Shown here: positions 1 through 7,799 of the stretch, one piece after another
Layout: every line of letters begins with the position of its first letter
Numbering within the stretch: position 1 is the first letter of the stretch
Assembly: GCF_000966975.1 (NCBI RefSeq)
Contig: NZ_JZWV01000895.1
Location: 1-8,903, forward strand
Source: Streptomyces katrae
GTDB lineage: Bacteria > Actinomycetota > Actinomycetes > Streptomycetales > Streptomycetaceae
Direction of reading: 5' to 3'
DNA: 8,903 nucleotides
Notes under the pieces: model-generated
The model's input: only the letters and a program-made list of their open reading frames with translations
The model's database searches: none
Told to the model about the DNA's origin: nothing
Position numbers and translations under genes: made by a program

Positions 1-18
1 GATGTGTATAAGAGACAG
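1..18. other. Nextera/Tn5 mosaic-end sequencing adapter (artefact)
   Basis: The first 18 bases, GATGTGTATAAGAGACAG, are the 3' part of the 19-base Tn5 mosaic end used in Nextera libraries; only the leading A is missing. Genomic sequence begins at base 19, in the middle of the L25 gene. Translating the junction gives the false N-termini MYKRQ (from the GTG at base 4) and MCIRDS (from base 2), which are recognisable adapter-derived peptides. Nothing here should be read as a start codon or a transposon end. Confidence 0.96.
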
Positions 19-240
19 CTCCTGGCCACCGTCGCCGTCGAGGCCGAGGCCACCCACATCCCGACCGAGATCACCGTCTCCGTCGCGGGCCTGGAGGCCG
101 GTGCCACGGTGCACGCCTCCGACCTGGTCCTGCCGGCCGGCACCTCGCTGGCCGTCGACGGTGAGACCGCCGTCCTGCAGGTCGTCGCCCCGCAGGCCGA
201 GGAGCCGGCCGCCGAGGCGGCCGAGGGCACCGAGGCCTGA
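19..240 (+). CDS. rplY: 50S ribosomal protein L25/general stress protein Ctc, C-terminal part (5' truncated)
   Basis: About 73 C-terminal residues of bacterial ribosomal protein L25 in its long Ctc form, which binds 5S rRNA in the large subunit. What remains is the C-terminal beta domain, with segments such as ATHIPTEITVSVAGLEAG and LVLPAGTSLAVDGE, followed by an acidic Ala/Glu-rich tail (QAEEPAAEAAEGTEA) typical of actinobacterial L25. The family is usually near 200 residues in Streptomyces, so roughly the first 120 residues lie beyond the contig edge. The true start is absent; the in-frame GTG at base 4 is adapter. The neighbouring downstream pth is a common partner of rplY in bacteria and supports the call. 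The gene ends at TGA 238-240. Confidence 0.9.
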   Translation, partial: LLATVAVEAEATHIPTEITVSVAGLEAGATVHASDLVLPAGTSLAVDGETAVLQVVAPQAEEPAAEAAEGTEA

Positions 241-271
241 GCCTCGCCCTTCCCCCTCAGCAGTTGCTGAC

Positions 272-310
272 CGACCGCCGTCCGGCTCCACTGGAGCGGG
301 ACGGCGGTCG
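272..310 (+). terminator. Long hairpin between rplY and pth (terminator or attenuator)
   Basis: Bases 272-283 (CGACCGCCGTCC) pair perfectly with 299-310. After one G-G mismatch the stem continues with 285-290 (GCTCCA) against 292-297. The result is a nearly perfect 39-base inverted repeat centred on base 291. It is followed by TTCTCGTTC, a weak T-rich stretch. It sits 32 bases after the rplY stop and only 29 bases before the pth ATG, so it may terminate rplY transcription partially and set the rplY:pth ratio rather than isolate the two genes. Confidence 0.75.
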
Positions 311-339
311 TTCTCGTTCACGGGATTGAGGAGCTTTTG

Positions 340-930
340 ATGTCGGACGACACGGCGCCGTGGCTGATCGTCGGTCTCGGTAACCCGGGAGCGGAGTACG
401 CCGGCAACCGGCACAACATCGGCTTCATGGTGGCCGATCTGCTGGCCGAGCGGATCGGCGGCAAGTTCAAGGCGCACAAGGCGCGGGCGCAGGTGGTCGA
501 GGGGCGGATGGGTCCGCCCGGGCCGCTGAACCGGCGTGTGGTGATCGCGAAGCCGATGTCGTTCATGAACCTGTCGGGCGGTCCGGTGACGGCGCTGCGG
601 GACTTCTACAAGGTGCCGGTGGAGCGGATCGTGGCGGTCCACGACGAACTGGACATCGACTACGCGACGCTGAGGCTGAAGCTGGGCGGCGGGGACAACG
701 GCCACAACGGGCTGAAGTCGATGACGAAGGCGATGGGTGCGGACTACCACCGGGTGCGGTGCGGGATCGGCCGGCCGCCGGGGCGGATGCAGGTGGCGGA
801 CTTCGTGCTGAAGGACTTCTCCTCGACGGAGCGCAAGGAGCTGGACTGGTTCGTGGACCGGTCGGCGGACGCGGTGGAGTGCCTGGTCCAGGAGGGTCTG
901 GAGCGGGCGCAGTCCGCGTACAACTCCTGA
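340..930 (+). CDS. pth: Peptidyl-tRNA hydrolase
   Basis: Cytosolic esterase that frees tRNA from peptidyl-tRNAs dropped by stalled ribosomes. The 196-residue protein has the bacterial Pth signatures in order: [12 protein letters not shown] (9-20), then RHNIGF with the catalytic His25, PMSFMNLSG (72-80), HDELD (101-105) and GHNGL (121-125). By alignment to E. coli Pth, Asn15, His25, Met76, Asn77, Asp102 and Asn123 match the conserved Asn10, His20, Met67, Asn68, Asp93 and Asn114. Length is normal for the family. The start is ATG 340, because GAGGAG at 328-333 sits 6 bases upstream; the in-frame TTG at 337 is too close to that ribosome binding site. It lies 99 bases downstream of rplY, separated by a hairpin, and is convergent with ppc. 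Confidence 0.96.
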   Translation: MSDDTAPWLIVGLGNPGAEYAGNRHNIGFMVADLLAERIGGKFKAHKARAQVVEGRMGPPGPLNRRVVIAKPMSFMNLSGGPVTALRDFYKVPVERIVAVHDELDIDYATLRLKLGGGDNGHNGLKSMTKAMGADYHRVRCGIGRPPGRMQVADFVLKDFSSTERKELDWFVDRSADAVECLVQEGLERAQSAYNS

Positions 931-952
931 TCACACAGGGGTGCAGACAGGG

Positions 953-982
953 GGAAGCCCCCGCCGTCCGGCGGGGGCTTCC
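953..982. terminator. Bidirectional hairpin terminator between pth and ppc
   Basis: GGAAGCCCCCGCC (953-965) pairs perfectly over 13 bp with GGCGGGGGCTTCC (970-982), leaving the 4-base loop GTCC. It lies in the 69-base gap between the convergent pth and ppc stop codons, 22 bases after pth and 17 bases after ppc. There is no strong T-run on either strand, which is usual for Streptomyces terminators. Confidence 0.88.
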
Positions 983-999
983 TCGTGTACGGGGCCGGT

Positions 1000-3786
<2,787 letters not shown>

Positions 3787-4050
3787 AGGTGCGGCTCCTT
3801 GCAGTGTTCGAGCGCTACTGGGCTGTGGGCTCCCGGGGGTGCGCGTCCGGCGGTGCCGATGGTGGTGCGCAGCCCGGGCTGCCCGTGCGGACCGCGCTGT
3901 CCGACGACACCAGGATAGGCGGCGCGTCCCTGTGCCCTGGCAGAGCGTGCCGGTGTGCTGGCGGGGCGGCGTGGTGCGGGTGCGCCGGGGGGTGGTGCGG
4001 GGGTGATGCGGACGTCGCGCCTCTTGCCGGGCGGGTGGGTTTTGCCATAC
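3787..4050. other. Divergent ppc/desaturase intergenic region, ppc upstream part
   Basis: This non-coding stretch belongs to a 347-base gap between the divergent ppc and desaturase genes. Near ppc it holds the ribosome binding site AAGGAG (3800-3795, minus). Reading the minus strand, TATCCT at 3917-3912 resembles a -10 box for ppc, but no convincing -35 lies 16-19 bases upstream, so the promoter call is tentative and would imply a leader of about 120 bases. Bases 3961-4010 are G-rich on the plus strand with several runs of 3-6 G. No convincing small gene or RNA gene was seen. Confidence 0.5.
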
Positions 4051-4079
4051 TTACGTTGCCGTAGGTTACGGTTCCGTAG
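4051..4079 (+). promoter_or_regulatory. Tandem palindromic operators upstream of desaturase-TetR operon
   Basis: Two 14-base elements lie head to tail with a 15-base period: TTACGTTGCCGTAG (4051-4064) and TTACGGTTCCGTAG (4066-4079). They agree at 12 of 14 positions, and each contains the inverted repeat TACG-N4-CGTA. The inner copy also gives TACGG-TT-CCGTA (4067-4078). They stand in the most AT-rich part of the gap, 55 bases before the desaturase ATG, where the promoter should be; TTGCCA at 4042-4047 is a possible -35. Inferred role: binding site of the TetR regulator encoded as the second gene of the operon, giving lipid-responsive autoregulation. No binding evidence is available here. Confidence 0.65.
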
Positions 4080-4133
4080 CTCTGGGGCCGTGACCTGGGC
4101 CCTGCCGGCTTCTCACCCCCCAGGGGATCCTTG

Positions 4134-5114
4134 ATGACCCTCAGTCCCGATCTGATGGAGGGCGCTGCCGCGTCTTCCGGTGGTTCAGCGCCGTCCGCGA
4201 CGCGCGGCGGTGAGCAGAAGCGTTCCGTGGAGCAGGTGGCGCTGCTGCTGTTCATCACCGTGCCCTTCCTGGCGCTGCTGGCGGCGGTGCCGCTGGCCTG
4301 GGGCCGGGGGGTGAGCTGGCTGGACCTCGGCCTGATGGTGTTCATGTACTTCCTGGCGTGCCACGGGATCACCGTCGGTTACCACCGTTACTTCACGCAC
4401 GGTTCCTTCAAGGCGAAGCGGCCGCTCAGGATCGCGCTGGCGGTGATGGGGTCCCTGGCGGTGGAGGGTCCGCTGGTGCGCTGGGTGGCGGACCACCGCA
4501 AGCACCACAAGTACTCCGATCACGAGGGTGACCCGCATTCGCCCTGGCGGTTCGGGGAGACGGTGCCGGCGCTGATGAAGGGCCTGTGGTGGGCGCACAT
4601 CGGCTGGCTGTTCGACGAGGAGCAGACGGACCAGCAGAAGTACGCGCCGGATCTGATCAGGGATCCGGCGATCCGGCGGATCAGCCGTGACTTCATCTAC
4701 TGGACGGCGGTGTCGCTGGCGATCCCGCCGCTGGTGGGGGGCCTGGTGACGATGTCCTGGTGGGGGGCGTTCACGGCGTTCTTCTGGGGTTCGCTGGTGC
4801 GGGTGGCGCTGCTGCACCACGTGACGTGGTCGATCAATTCGATCTGTCATGCGGTGGGCAAGCGGCCGTTCCGTTCGCGGGACCGCAGCGGGAACGTGTG
4901 GTGGCTGGCGGTGCTGTCGTGCGGGGAGTCCTGGCACAACCTGCACCACGCGGATCCGACGTCGGCGCGGCACGGTGTGCTGCGCGGTCAGGTCGATTCG
5001 AGTGCGCGGCTGATCCGCTGGTTCGAGCTGGCGGGCTGGGCCACGGACGTGCGCTGGCCGTCGGGGGCGAGGATCGACGCCCGGCGCAGGGACAAGAGCT
5101 CGAACGCGGCATGA
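4134..5114 (+). CDS. Membrane fatty-acid (acyl-CoA/acyl-lipid) desaturase, delta-9 type
   Basis: Integral-membrane di-iron desaturase that inserts a cis double bond into fatty acyl chains to adjust membrane fluidity. The 326-residue protein has the three histidine boxes: HRYFTH (84-89), HRKHH (121-125) and HNLHH (268-272), with an extra LHH (227-229) and NSICH segment typical of the stearoyl-CoA desaturase-like branch. Hydrophobic segments at about 35-56, 63-79, 99-115, 188-210 and 211-229 fit membrane spans with the boxes on the cytosolic side. The N-terminal ~30 residues are Ser/Ala/Gly-rich and soluble. The start is ATG 4134, 6 bases after AGGGGA (4122-4127); the TTG at 4131 is too close to that site. 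The stop overlaps the ATG of the TetR gene (ATGA, 5111-5114), so the two are translationally coupled. The exact substrate (acyl-CoA or phospholipid) and regiospecificity cannot be read from sequence. Confidence 0.93.
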   Translation: MTLSPDLMEGAAASSGGSAPSATRGGEQKRSVEQVALLLFITVPFLALLAAVPLAWGRGVSWLDLGLMVFMYFLACHGITVGYHRYFTHGSFKAKRPLRIALAVMGSLAVEGPLVRWVADHRKHHKYSDHEGDPHSPWRFGETVPALMKGLWWAHIGWLFDEEQTDQQKYAPDLIRDPAIRRISRDFIYWTAVSLAIPPLVGGLVTMSWWGAFTAFFWGSLVRVALLHHVTWSINSICHAVGKRPFRSRDRSGNVWWLAVLSCGESWHNLHHADPTSARHGVLRGQVDSSARLIRWFELAGWATDVRWPSGARIDARRRDKSSNAA

Positions 5115-5785
5115 TGGGGGACGTGGCGATCGACGGCAGCAGTACCAGCAGCGACAAGCCCAGGCGAGGACGCCGGGTCCGGATGACGGGCGCCGAGCGG
5201 CGCCAGCAACTGCTGGACATCGGCCGCACCCTGTTCGCCGAGAAGGGGTTCGAGGGCACGTCGGTGGAGGAGATCGCGGCCAAGGCCGGGGTGTCGAAGC
5301 CGGTGGTGTACGAGCACTTCGGCGGCAAGGAGGGCCTGTACGCGGTCGTCGTGGACCGTGAGATGCGCCAGCTGCTGGACGGGGTGACGGGTGCGCTGAC
5401 GGCCGGGCACCCGCGGGAGCTGCTGGAGCAGGCGGCGTTCGCCCTGCTGGACTACATCGAGAACTACACGGACGGCTTCCGGATCCTGGTGCGGGACTCT
5501 CCCGTGGCGCAGTCGACGGGCACGTTCGCCTCGCTGATCAGTGACATCGCCACGCAGGTGGAGGACATCCTGGGCCTGGAGTTCAAGGCGCGGGGTTTCG
5601 ACCCGAAGCTGGCGCCGCTGTACGCGCAGGCGCTGGTGGGGATGGTGGCGCTGACGGGGCAGTGGTGGCTGGAGACGCGCCGGCCGAAGAAGGCGGAGGT
5701 GGCGGCTCACCTGGTGAACCTGGCCTGGCACGGGCTGGAGAACCTGGAGGCCCGGCCGCGGCTGGTGGGCCACCGCAAGAGCTGA
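5111..5785 (+). CDS. TetR-family transcriptional regulator, probable desaturase regulator
   Basis: A 224-residue TetR-type repressor. After a basic, disordered N-terminus (DKPRRGRRVRM) comes a classic TetR DNA-binding domain: RRQQLLDIGRTLFAEKGFEGTSVEEIAAKAGVSKPVVYEHFGGKEGLY, with the helix-turn-helix at about 51-70. The rest is an all-helical ligand and dimer domain containing GMVALTGQWWLETRRPKKAEV, which I cannot assign to a ligand. ATG 5111 is chosen because it overlaps the desaturase stop by 4 bases; ATG 5114 and GTG 5123 (giving MAIDGSST) are alternatives. No clear Shine-Dalgarno precedes 5111, and the GGGGGA at 5116-5121 is too close to 5123. Desaturase genes elsewhere are controlled by TetR-family lipid sensors (Pseudomonas DesT is the studied case), so control of the upstream desaturase and of its own operon is inferred from position. 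Confidence 0.9.
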   Translation: MMGDVAIDGSSTSSDKPRRGRRVRMTGAERRQQLLDIGRTLFAEKGFEGTSVEEIAAKAGVSKPVVYEHFGGKEGLYAVVVDREMRQLLDGVTGALTAGHPRELLEQAAFALLDYIENYTDGFRILVRDSPVAQSTGTFASLISDIATQVEDILGLEFKARGFDPKLAPLYAQALVGMVALTGQWWLETRRPKKAEVAAHLVNLAWHGLENLEARPRLVGHRKS

Positions 5786-5793
5786 GCCCGCTC

Positions 5794-5827
5794 GGGGGTG
5801 CCCGGCCGTGATCCGCCGGGCGCCCCC
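5794..5827 (+). terminator. First hairpin downstream of TetR gene
   Basis: GGGGGTGCCCGGC (5794-5806) pairs with GCCGGGCGCCCCC (5815-5827) over 13 bp with one G-U pair, around the 8-base loop CGTGATCC. It starts 9 bases after the TetR stop codon. There is no T-run. Confidence 0.7.
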
Positions 5828-5842
5828 TGGGTGCGGGTGGGG

Positions 5843-5881
5843 CGGCGCCCCGCCACCGGGTCCTCCGGTGGCGGGGCGCCG
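5843..5881. terminator. Second, very stable hairpin between TetR and VOC genes
   Basis: A perfect 17-bp inverted repeat (5843-5859 with 5865-5881) encloses the 5-base loop GTCCT; the inner arm is CGCCACCGG/CCGGTGGCG. It lies between convergent genes, 36 bases before the VOC stop on the minus strand, so it probably terminates both directions. Together with the hairpin at 5794-5827 it makes a double stop for the desaturase operon. Confidence 0.85.
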
Positions 5882-5917
5882 TCGTGTGCGGTGCTGCCGG
5901 CGGGGGCGGGGCCGTGC

Positions 5918-6292
5918 TCAGTCGCCGGGGAGGGGTTCCAGGAACTCCAGCCGGTTGCCGACGGGGTCGTGCGAGTAGAAGCGCCGGTGGCCCGGCAGGT
6001 TGTCGTCCCAGACGACGTCCGCTCCGCGTTCGCGGAGTCTGCCGGCGTACTCCTCGATACCGGTCACGCGCAGTCCGGGGTGTGCCTTGCGGGCGGGCCG
6101 GAAGTCCTCCTCCACTCCCAGGTGCAGCTGTACCGCGCCCGCGGCGAACCAGCAGCCCCCGCGCGCGGCGAGGACGGGGGGTTTGGAGATCTCGGTCATG
6201 CCCAGGACGCCTTGGTAGTAGGCACGGAGCTTGTCCTCCGAGCCGGGCGGTGCGGCGAGCTGGACGTGGTCGACGGCGCTGAGCACGGTCAT
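5918..6292 (-). CDS. VOC-fold (glyoxalase/bleomycin-resistance/dioxygenase superfamily) protein
   Basis: A 124-residue single-domain protein of the vicinal oxygen chelate superfamily. Family features are the opening AVDHVQLAAPPG with His9, the beta-alpha motif YYQGVLGMTE, WFAAGAVQLHLGVEE with His57, and the closing HDPVGNRLEFLEP with Glu116. His9, His57 and Glu116 are at positions that commonly bind metal in this fold. The start is ATG 6292: AAGGAGG lies just upstream inside the end of tam, and the ATG overlaps the tam stop by four bases (ATGA, 6292-6289), indicating translational coupling in a tam-VOC operon. The substrate is unknown. The coupling suggests work on a product or relative of trans-aconitate methylation, but this is inference. 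A longer open frame reaching upstream to 7249 only reads through tam in another frame. Confidence 0.88.
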   Translation of the reverse strand: MTVLSAVDHVQLAAPPGSEDKLRAYYQGVLGMTEISKPPVLAARGGCWFAAGAVQLHLGVEEDFRPARKAHPGLRVTGIEEYAGRLRERGADVVWDDNLPGHRRFYSHDPVGNRLEFLEPLPGD

Positions 6293-7155
6293 GCCTCCTT
6301 GCGGGCGATGGCGAAGATCCGGCGGAAGGGGAAGACGGTGCCCCTGGGGCCGGTGGGGTAGGCGAGGCGCAGGGCTTCGCGGTATTCGGCGAGGAACCGT
6401 TCGGCGGAGTCGCGGTCGTCGCCGAGGGCGGTGAGCACGGGGCGCAGGGCGGTTCCCTTGACCCAGTCCAGGACGGGGTCGGGGCCCTGGAGCATCTGGT
6501 AGTAGGTGGTTTCCCACACGTCGACGGCGCAGCCGAGTTCGGTGAACCGGGCGAGGTATTCGGCGGGTTCGAGGATGTGGATGTAGCGGGCTCCGTGTCC
6601 GGCGAGGCGCTCGCGCCAGCGGGGGGTGTCGCAGAGTTCCGCGAGGAGCCGGTGGCTGGGGGCGGTGAAGTTGCCGGGGATCTGGAAGGCGAAGGTTCCG
6701 CCGGGCCGCAGGCCGTTGATCCAGGCGGCGAAGGAGCCGGGGTGGCTGGGCACCCACTGGAGGGCCGCGTTGGAGACGATCAGGTCGTAGGTCTCCTCGG
6801 GCATCCAGGTCGCGATGTCGCCGGGGCGGAAGTCGAGGTGGCCGCCGCCGGGGGTGGGTCCGGCGTACTCGGCGTCGGCCAGGCGGAGCATCTCCGGCGA
6901 GAGGTCGAAGCCGGTGATGCGCGCCTCGGGCCAGCGGTCGGCGAGGAGGGCGGTCACGTTGCCGGGGCCGCAGCCCAGGTCGGCGATGCGGGCGGGGTCG
7001 GTGGGGAGCTCGGGTATGCGGGTCAGGAGGTCGAGGAAGGGGCGGGTCCGGTGGCCCGCGTGCCGGAGGTACTGGTGGGGATCCCAGACGGGTGCGGAGG
7101 GGGTGGAGCCGTCCATGGCGTGGGGGCGCACGGCCGGTGCGATATCGGAATGCAT
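6289..7155 (-). CDS. tam: Trans-aconitate 2-methyltransferase
   Basis: SAM-dependent methyltransferase of 288 residues that esterifies trans-aconitate, the stray isomer of the TCA intermediate cis-aconitate and an inhibitor of aconitase. It resembles E. coli Tam throughout: WDPHQYLRHAGHRTRPFLDLL (from 24), SAM-binding motif I ADLGCGPGN (58-66), TGFDLSPEM (81-89) with the acidic Asp84, the post-motif DLIVSNAALQWV (124-135) and LRPGGTFAFQIPGN. The start is ATG 7155, with GGGAGG (7168-7163, minus) 7 bases upstream; the open frame extends to 7221 without a better signal, and an internal ATG at residue 14 is a weaker alternative. It is divergent from tamR and overlaps the VOC gene by four bases. 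In S. coelicolor, tam is published as repressed by the divergent MarR protein TamR and induced by citrate and aconitate. Confidence 0.93.
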   Translation of the reverse strand: MHSDIAPAVRPHAMDGSTPSAPVWDPHQYLRHAGHRTRPFLDLLTRIPELPTDPARIADLGCGPGNVTALLADRWPEARITGFDLSPEMLRLADAEYAGPTPGGGHLDFRPGDIATWMPEETYDLIVSNAALQWVPSHPGSFAAWINGLRPGGTFAFQIPGNFTAPSHRLLAELCDTPRWRERLAGHGARYIHILEPAEYLARFTELGCAVDVWETTYYQMLQGPDPVLDWVKGTALRPVLTALGDDRDSAERFLAEYREALRLAYPTGPRGTVFPFRRIFAIARKEA

Positions 7156-7219
7156 GTTCGAGCCTCCCTGCTGGCGGGGCGGTCGGAAGCGGAAGCTGTT
7201 CCGGCCCCCTCCATGCCCC

Positions 7220-7249
7220 ATGCTCGGTGAGAATATATCTCGATGTCAA
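7220..7249 (-). promoter_or_regulatory. Putative tam promoter
   Basis: On the minus strand, a perfect -35 consensus TTGACA (7249-7244) is followed, after 18 bases, by the weak -10-like GAGCAT (7225-7220). Transcription would start near 7213, leaving a leader of roughly 57 bases before the tam ATG. An alternative -10, TATATT (7237-7232), lies too close to this -35 and has no good -35 of its own. The -35 box lies within the palindrome at 7237-7252, as expected for a repressed promoter. Confidence 0.5.
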
Positions 7250-7252
7250 GAT
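7237..7252. promoter_or_regulatory. Putative TamR operator
   Basis: ATCTCGATGTCAAGAT is a 16-base palindrome whose 7-base arms (ATCTCGA and TCAAGAT) match at 6 of 7 positions around a TG centre. It stands in the locally AT-rich part of the tam-tamR gap and covers the tam -35 box. The half-site TCTCGAT recurs 15 bases on (7253-7259), and a weaker repeat, TCTCGATCTGAAGAGA (7253-7268), follows directly. MarR proteins bind palindromes of this size, and TamR is known to bind the tam-tamR intergenic region. The exact site is inferred. Confidence 0.65.
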
Positions 7253-7288
7253 TCTCGATCTGAAGAGACTTCATGTCGACAGACCCCG

Positions 7289-7294
7289 TACACT
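7289..7294 (+). promoter_or_regulatory. Putative tamR -10 box; leaderless transcript
   Basis: TACACT fits the streptomycete -10 pattern TAnnnT. Its last base is 7 bases before the tamR ATG at 7302, so transcription would begin at or next to the start codon. No Shine-Dalgarno precedes that ATG, which also fits a leaderless mRNA. The expected -35 position (about 7265-7272) has no good match. Confidence 0.5.
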
Positions 7295-7301
7295 GATCGG
7301 C

Positions 7302-7799
7302 ATGGAGGACGAGGTCGACCGACTGGTCGCGGCATGGCGGCGAGAGCGCCCTGACCTCGACGTGGAACCGCTCGAAGTGCTCAGCCGCGTGAGCCGGCTC
7401 GCGCGCCACCTCGACCGTGCCCGCAGGCTGGCCTTCTCCGAGCACGGCCTGGAGCCGTGGGAGTTCGACGTCCTGACCTCGCTGAGGCGCGCCGGAGCCC
7501 CGTACCAGCTCTCCCCGGGACAGCTGCTCACCCAGACGCTCGTCACCTCCGGCACCATGACCAACCGCATCGACCGGCTGGCCAAGAAGGGCCTCGTCGA
7601 ACGGCTGCCGGACCCCAGCGACCGGCGCGGGGTGCTGGTGCGGCTGACCCCCGAGGGGCGCGACCGCGCCGACCAGTCCCTGGCGGGACTGCTGGCCCAG
7701 GAACGGGCGATCCTGGCCCAGCTCTCCACGGCCCAGCGCGGCGACCTCGCGGGCCTGCTACGCCAGTTGACCGCTCCGTTCGACAACATCCCCGGATAG
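7302..7799 (+). CDS. tamR: MarR-family regulator TamR
   Basis: A 165-residue winged-helix MarR regulator. The N-terminus (MEDEVDRLVAAWRRERPDLDVEPLEVLSRVSRL) has the extra helix with a Trp (Trp12) seen in the urate-responsive and TamR-like branch. The DNA-binding domain spans about 71-119: SPGQLLTQTLVTSGTMTNRIDRLAKKGLVERLPDPSDRR followed by the wing and VRLTPEG. The S. coelicolor orthologue was reported to repress the divergent tam and to release DNA on binding citrate, cis- and trans-aconitate and isocitrate; the name here rests on this gene arrangement and on sequence resemblance. The start is ATG 7302, because upstream codons in the open frame run back into the tam gene. The last 42 bases overlap the response-regulator gene on the other strand. 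Confidence 0.9.
   Translation: MEDEVDRLVAAWRRERPDLDVEPLEVLSRVSRLARHLDRARRLAFSEHGLEPWEFDVLTSLRRAGAPYQLSPGQLLTQTLVTSGTMTNRIDRLAKKGLVERLPDPSDRRGVLVRLTPEGRDRADQSLAGLLAQERAILAQLSTAQRGDLAGLLRQLTAPFDNIPG

Noticed and set aside
1..18. Transposon end or insertion-sequence terminus
   Set aside because: The match is to the synthetic mosaic end used in library preparation and lies exactly at the sequence edge; no transposase or target duplication is visible.
4..240. Complete small L25-like protein starting at GTG 4
   Set aside because: The first five codons are sequencing adapter; the gene is 5' truncated by the contig edge.
337..339. TTG as the pth start codon (similarly TTG 4131 for the desaturase)
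   Set aside because: In both cases the ATG immediately after has better spacing (6 bases) from the ribosome binding site.
3963..4003. Possible G-quadruplex upstream of the desaturase
   Set aside because: There are four G-runs, but one loop is about 11 bases and G-runs are expected by chance at this GC content.
6577..7230. Plus-strand open frame antisense to tam
   Set aside because: Gly/Val/Glu-rich shadow of tam with no start signal and no family resemblance.
5918..7249. 443-codon minus-strand frame that could suggest a fusion protein containing the VOC domain
   Set aside because: Only the last 124 residues resemble a protein family. The upstream part is tam read in another frame, and a clean ATG with AAGGAGG begins the VOC gene at 6292.
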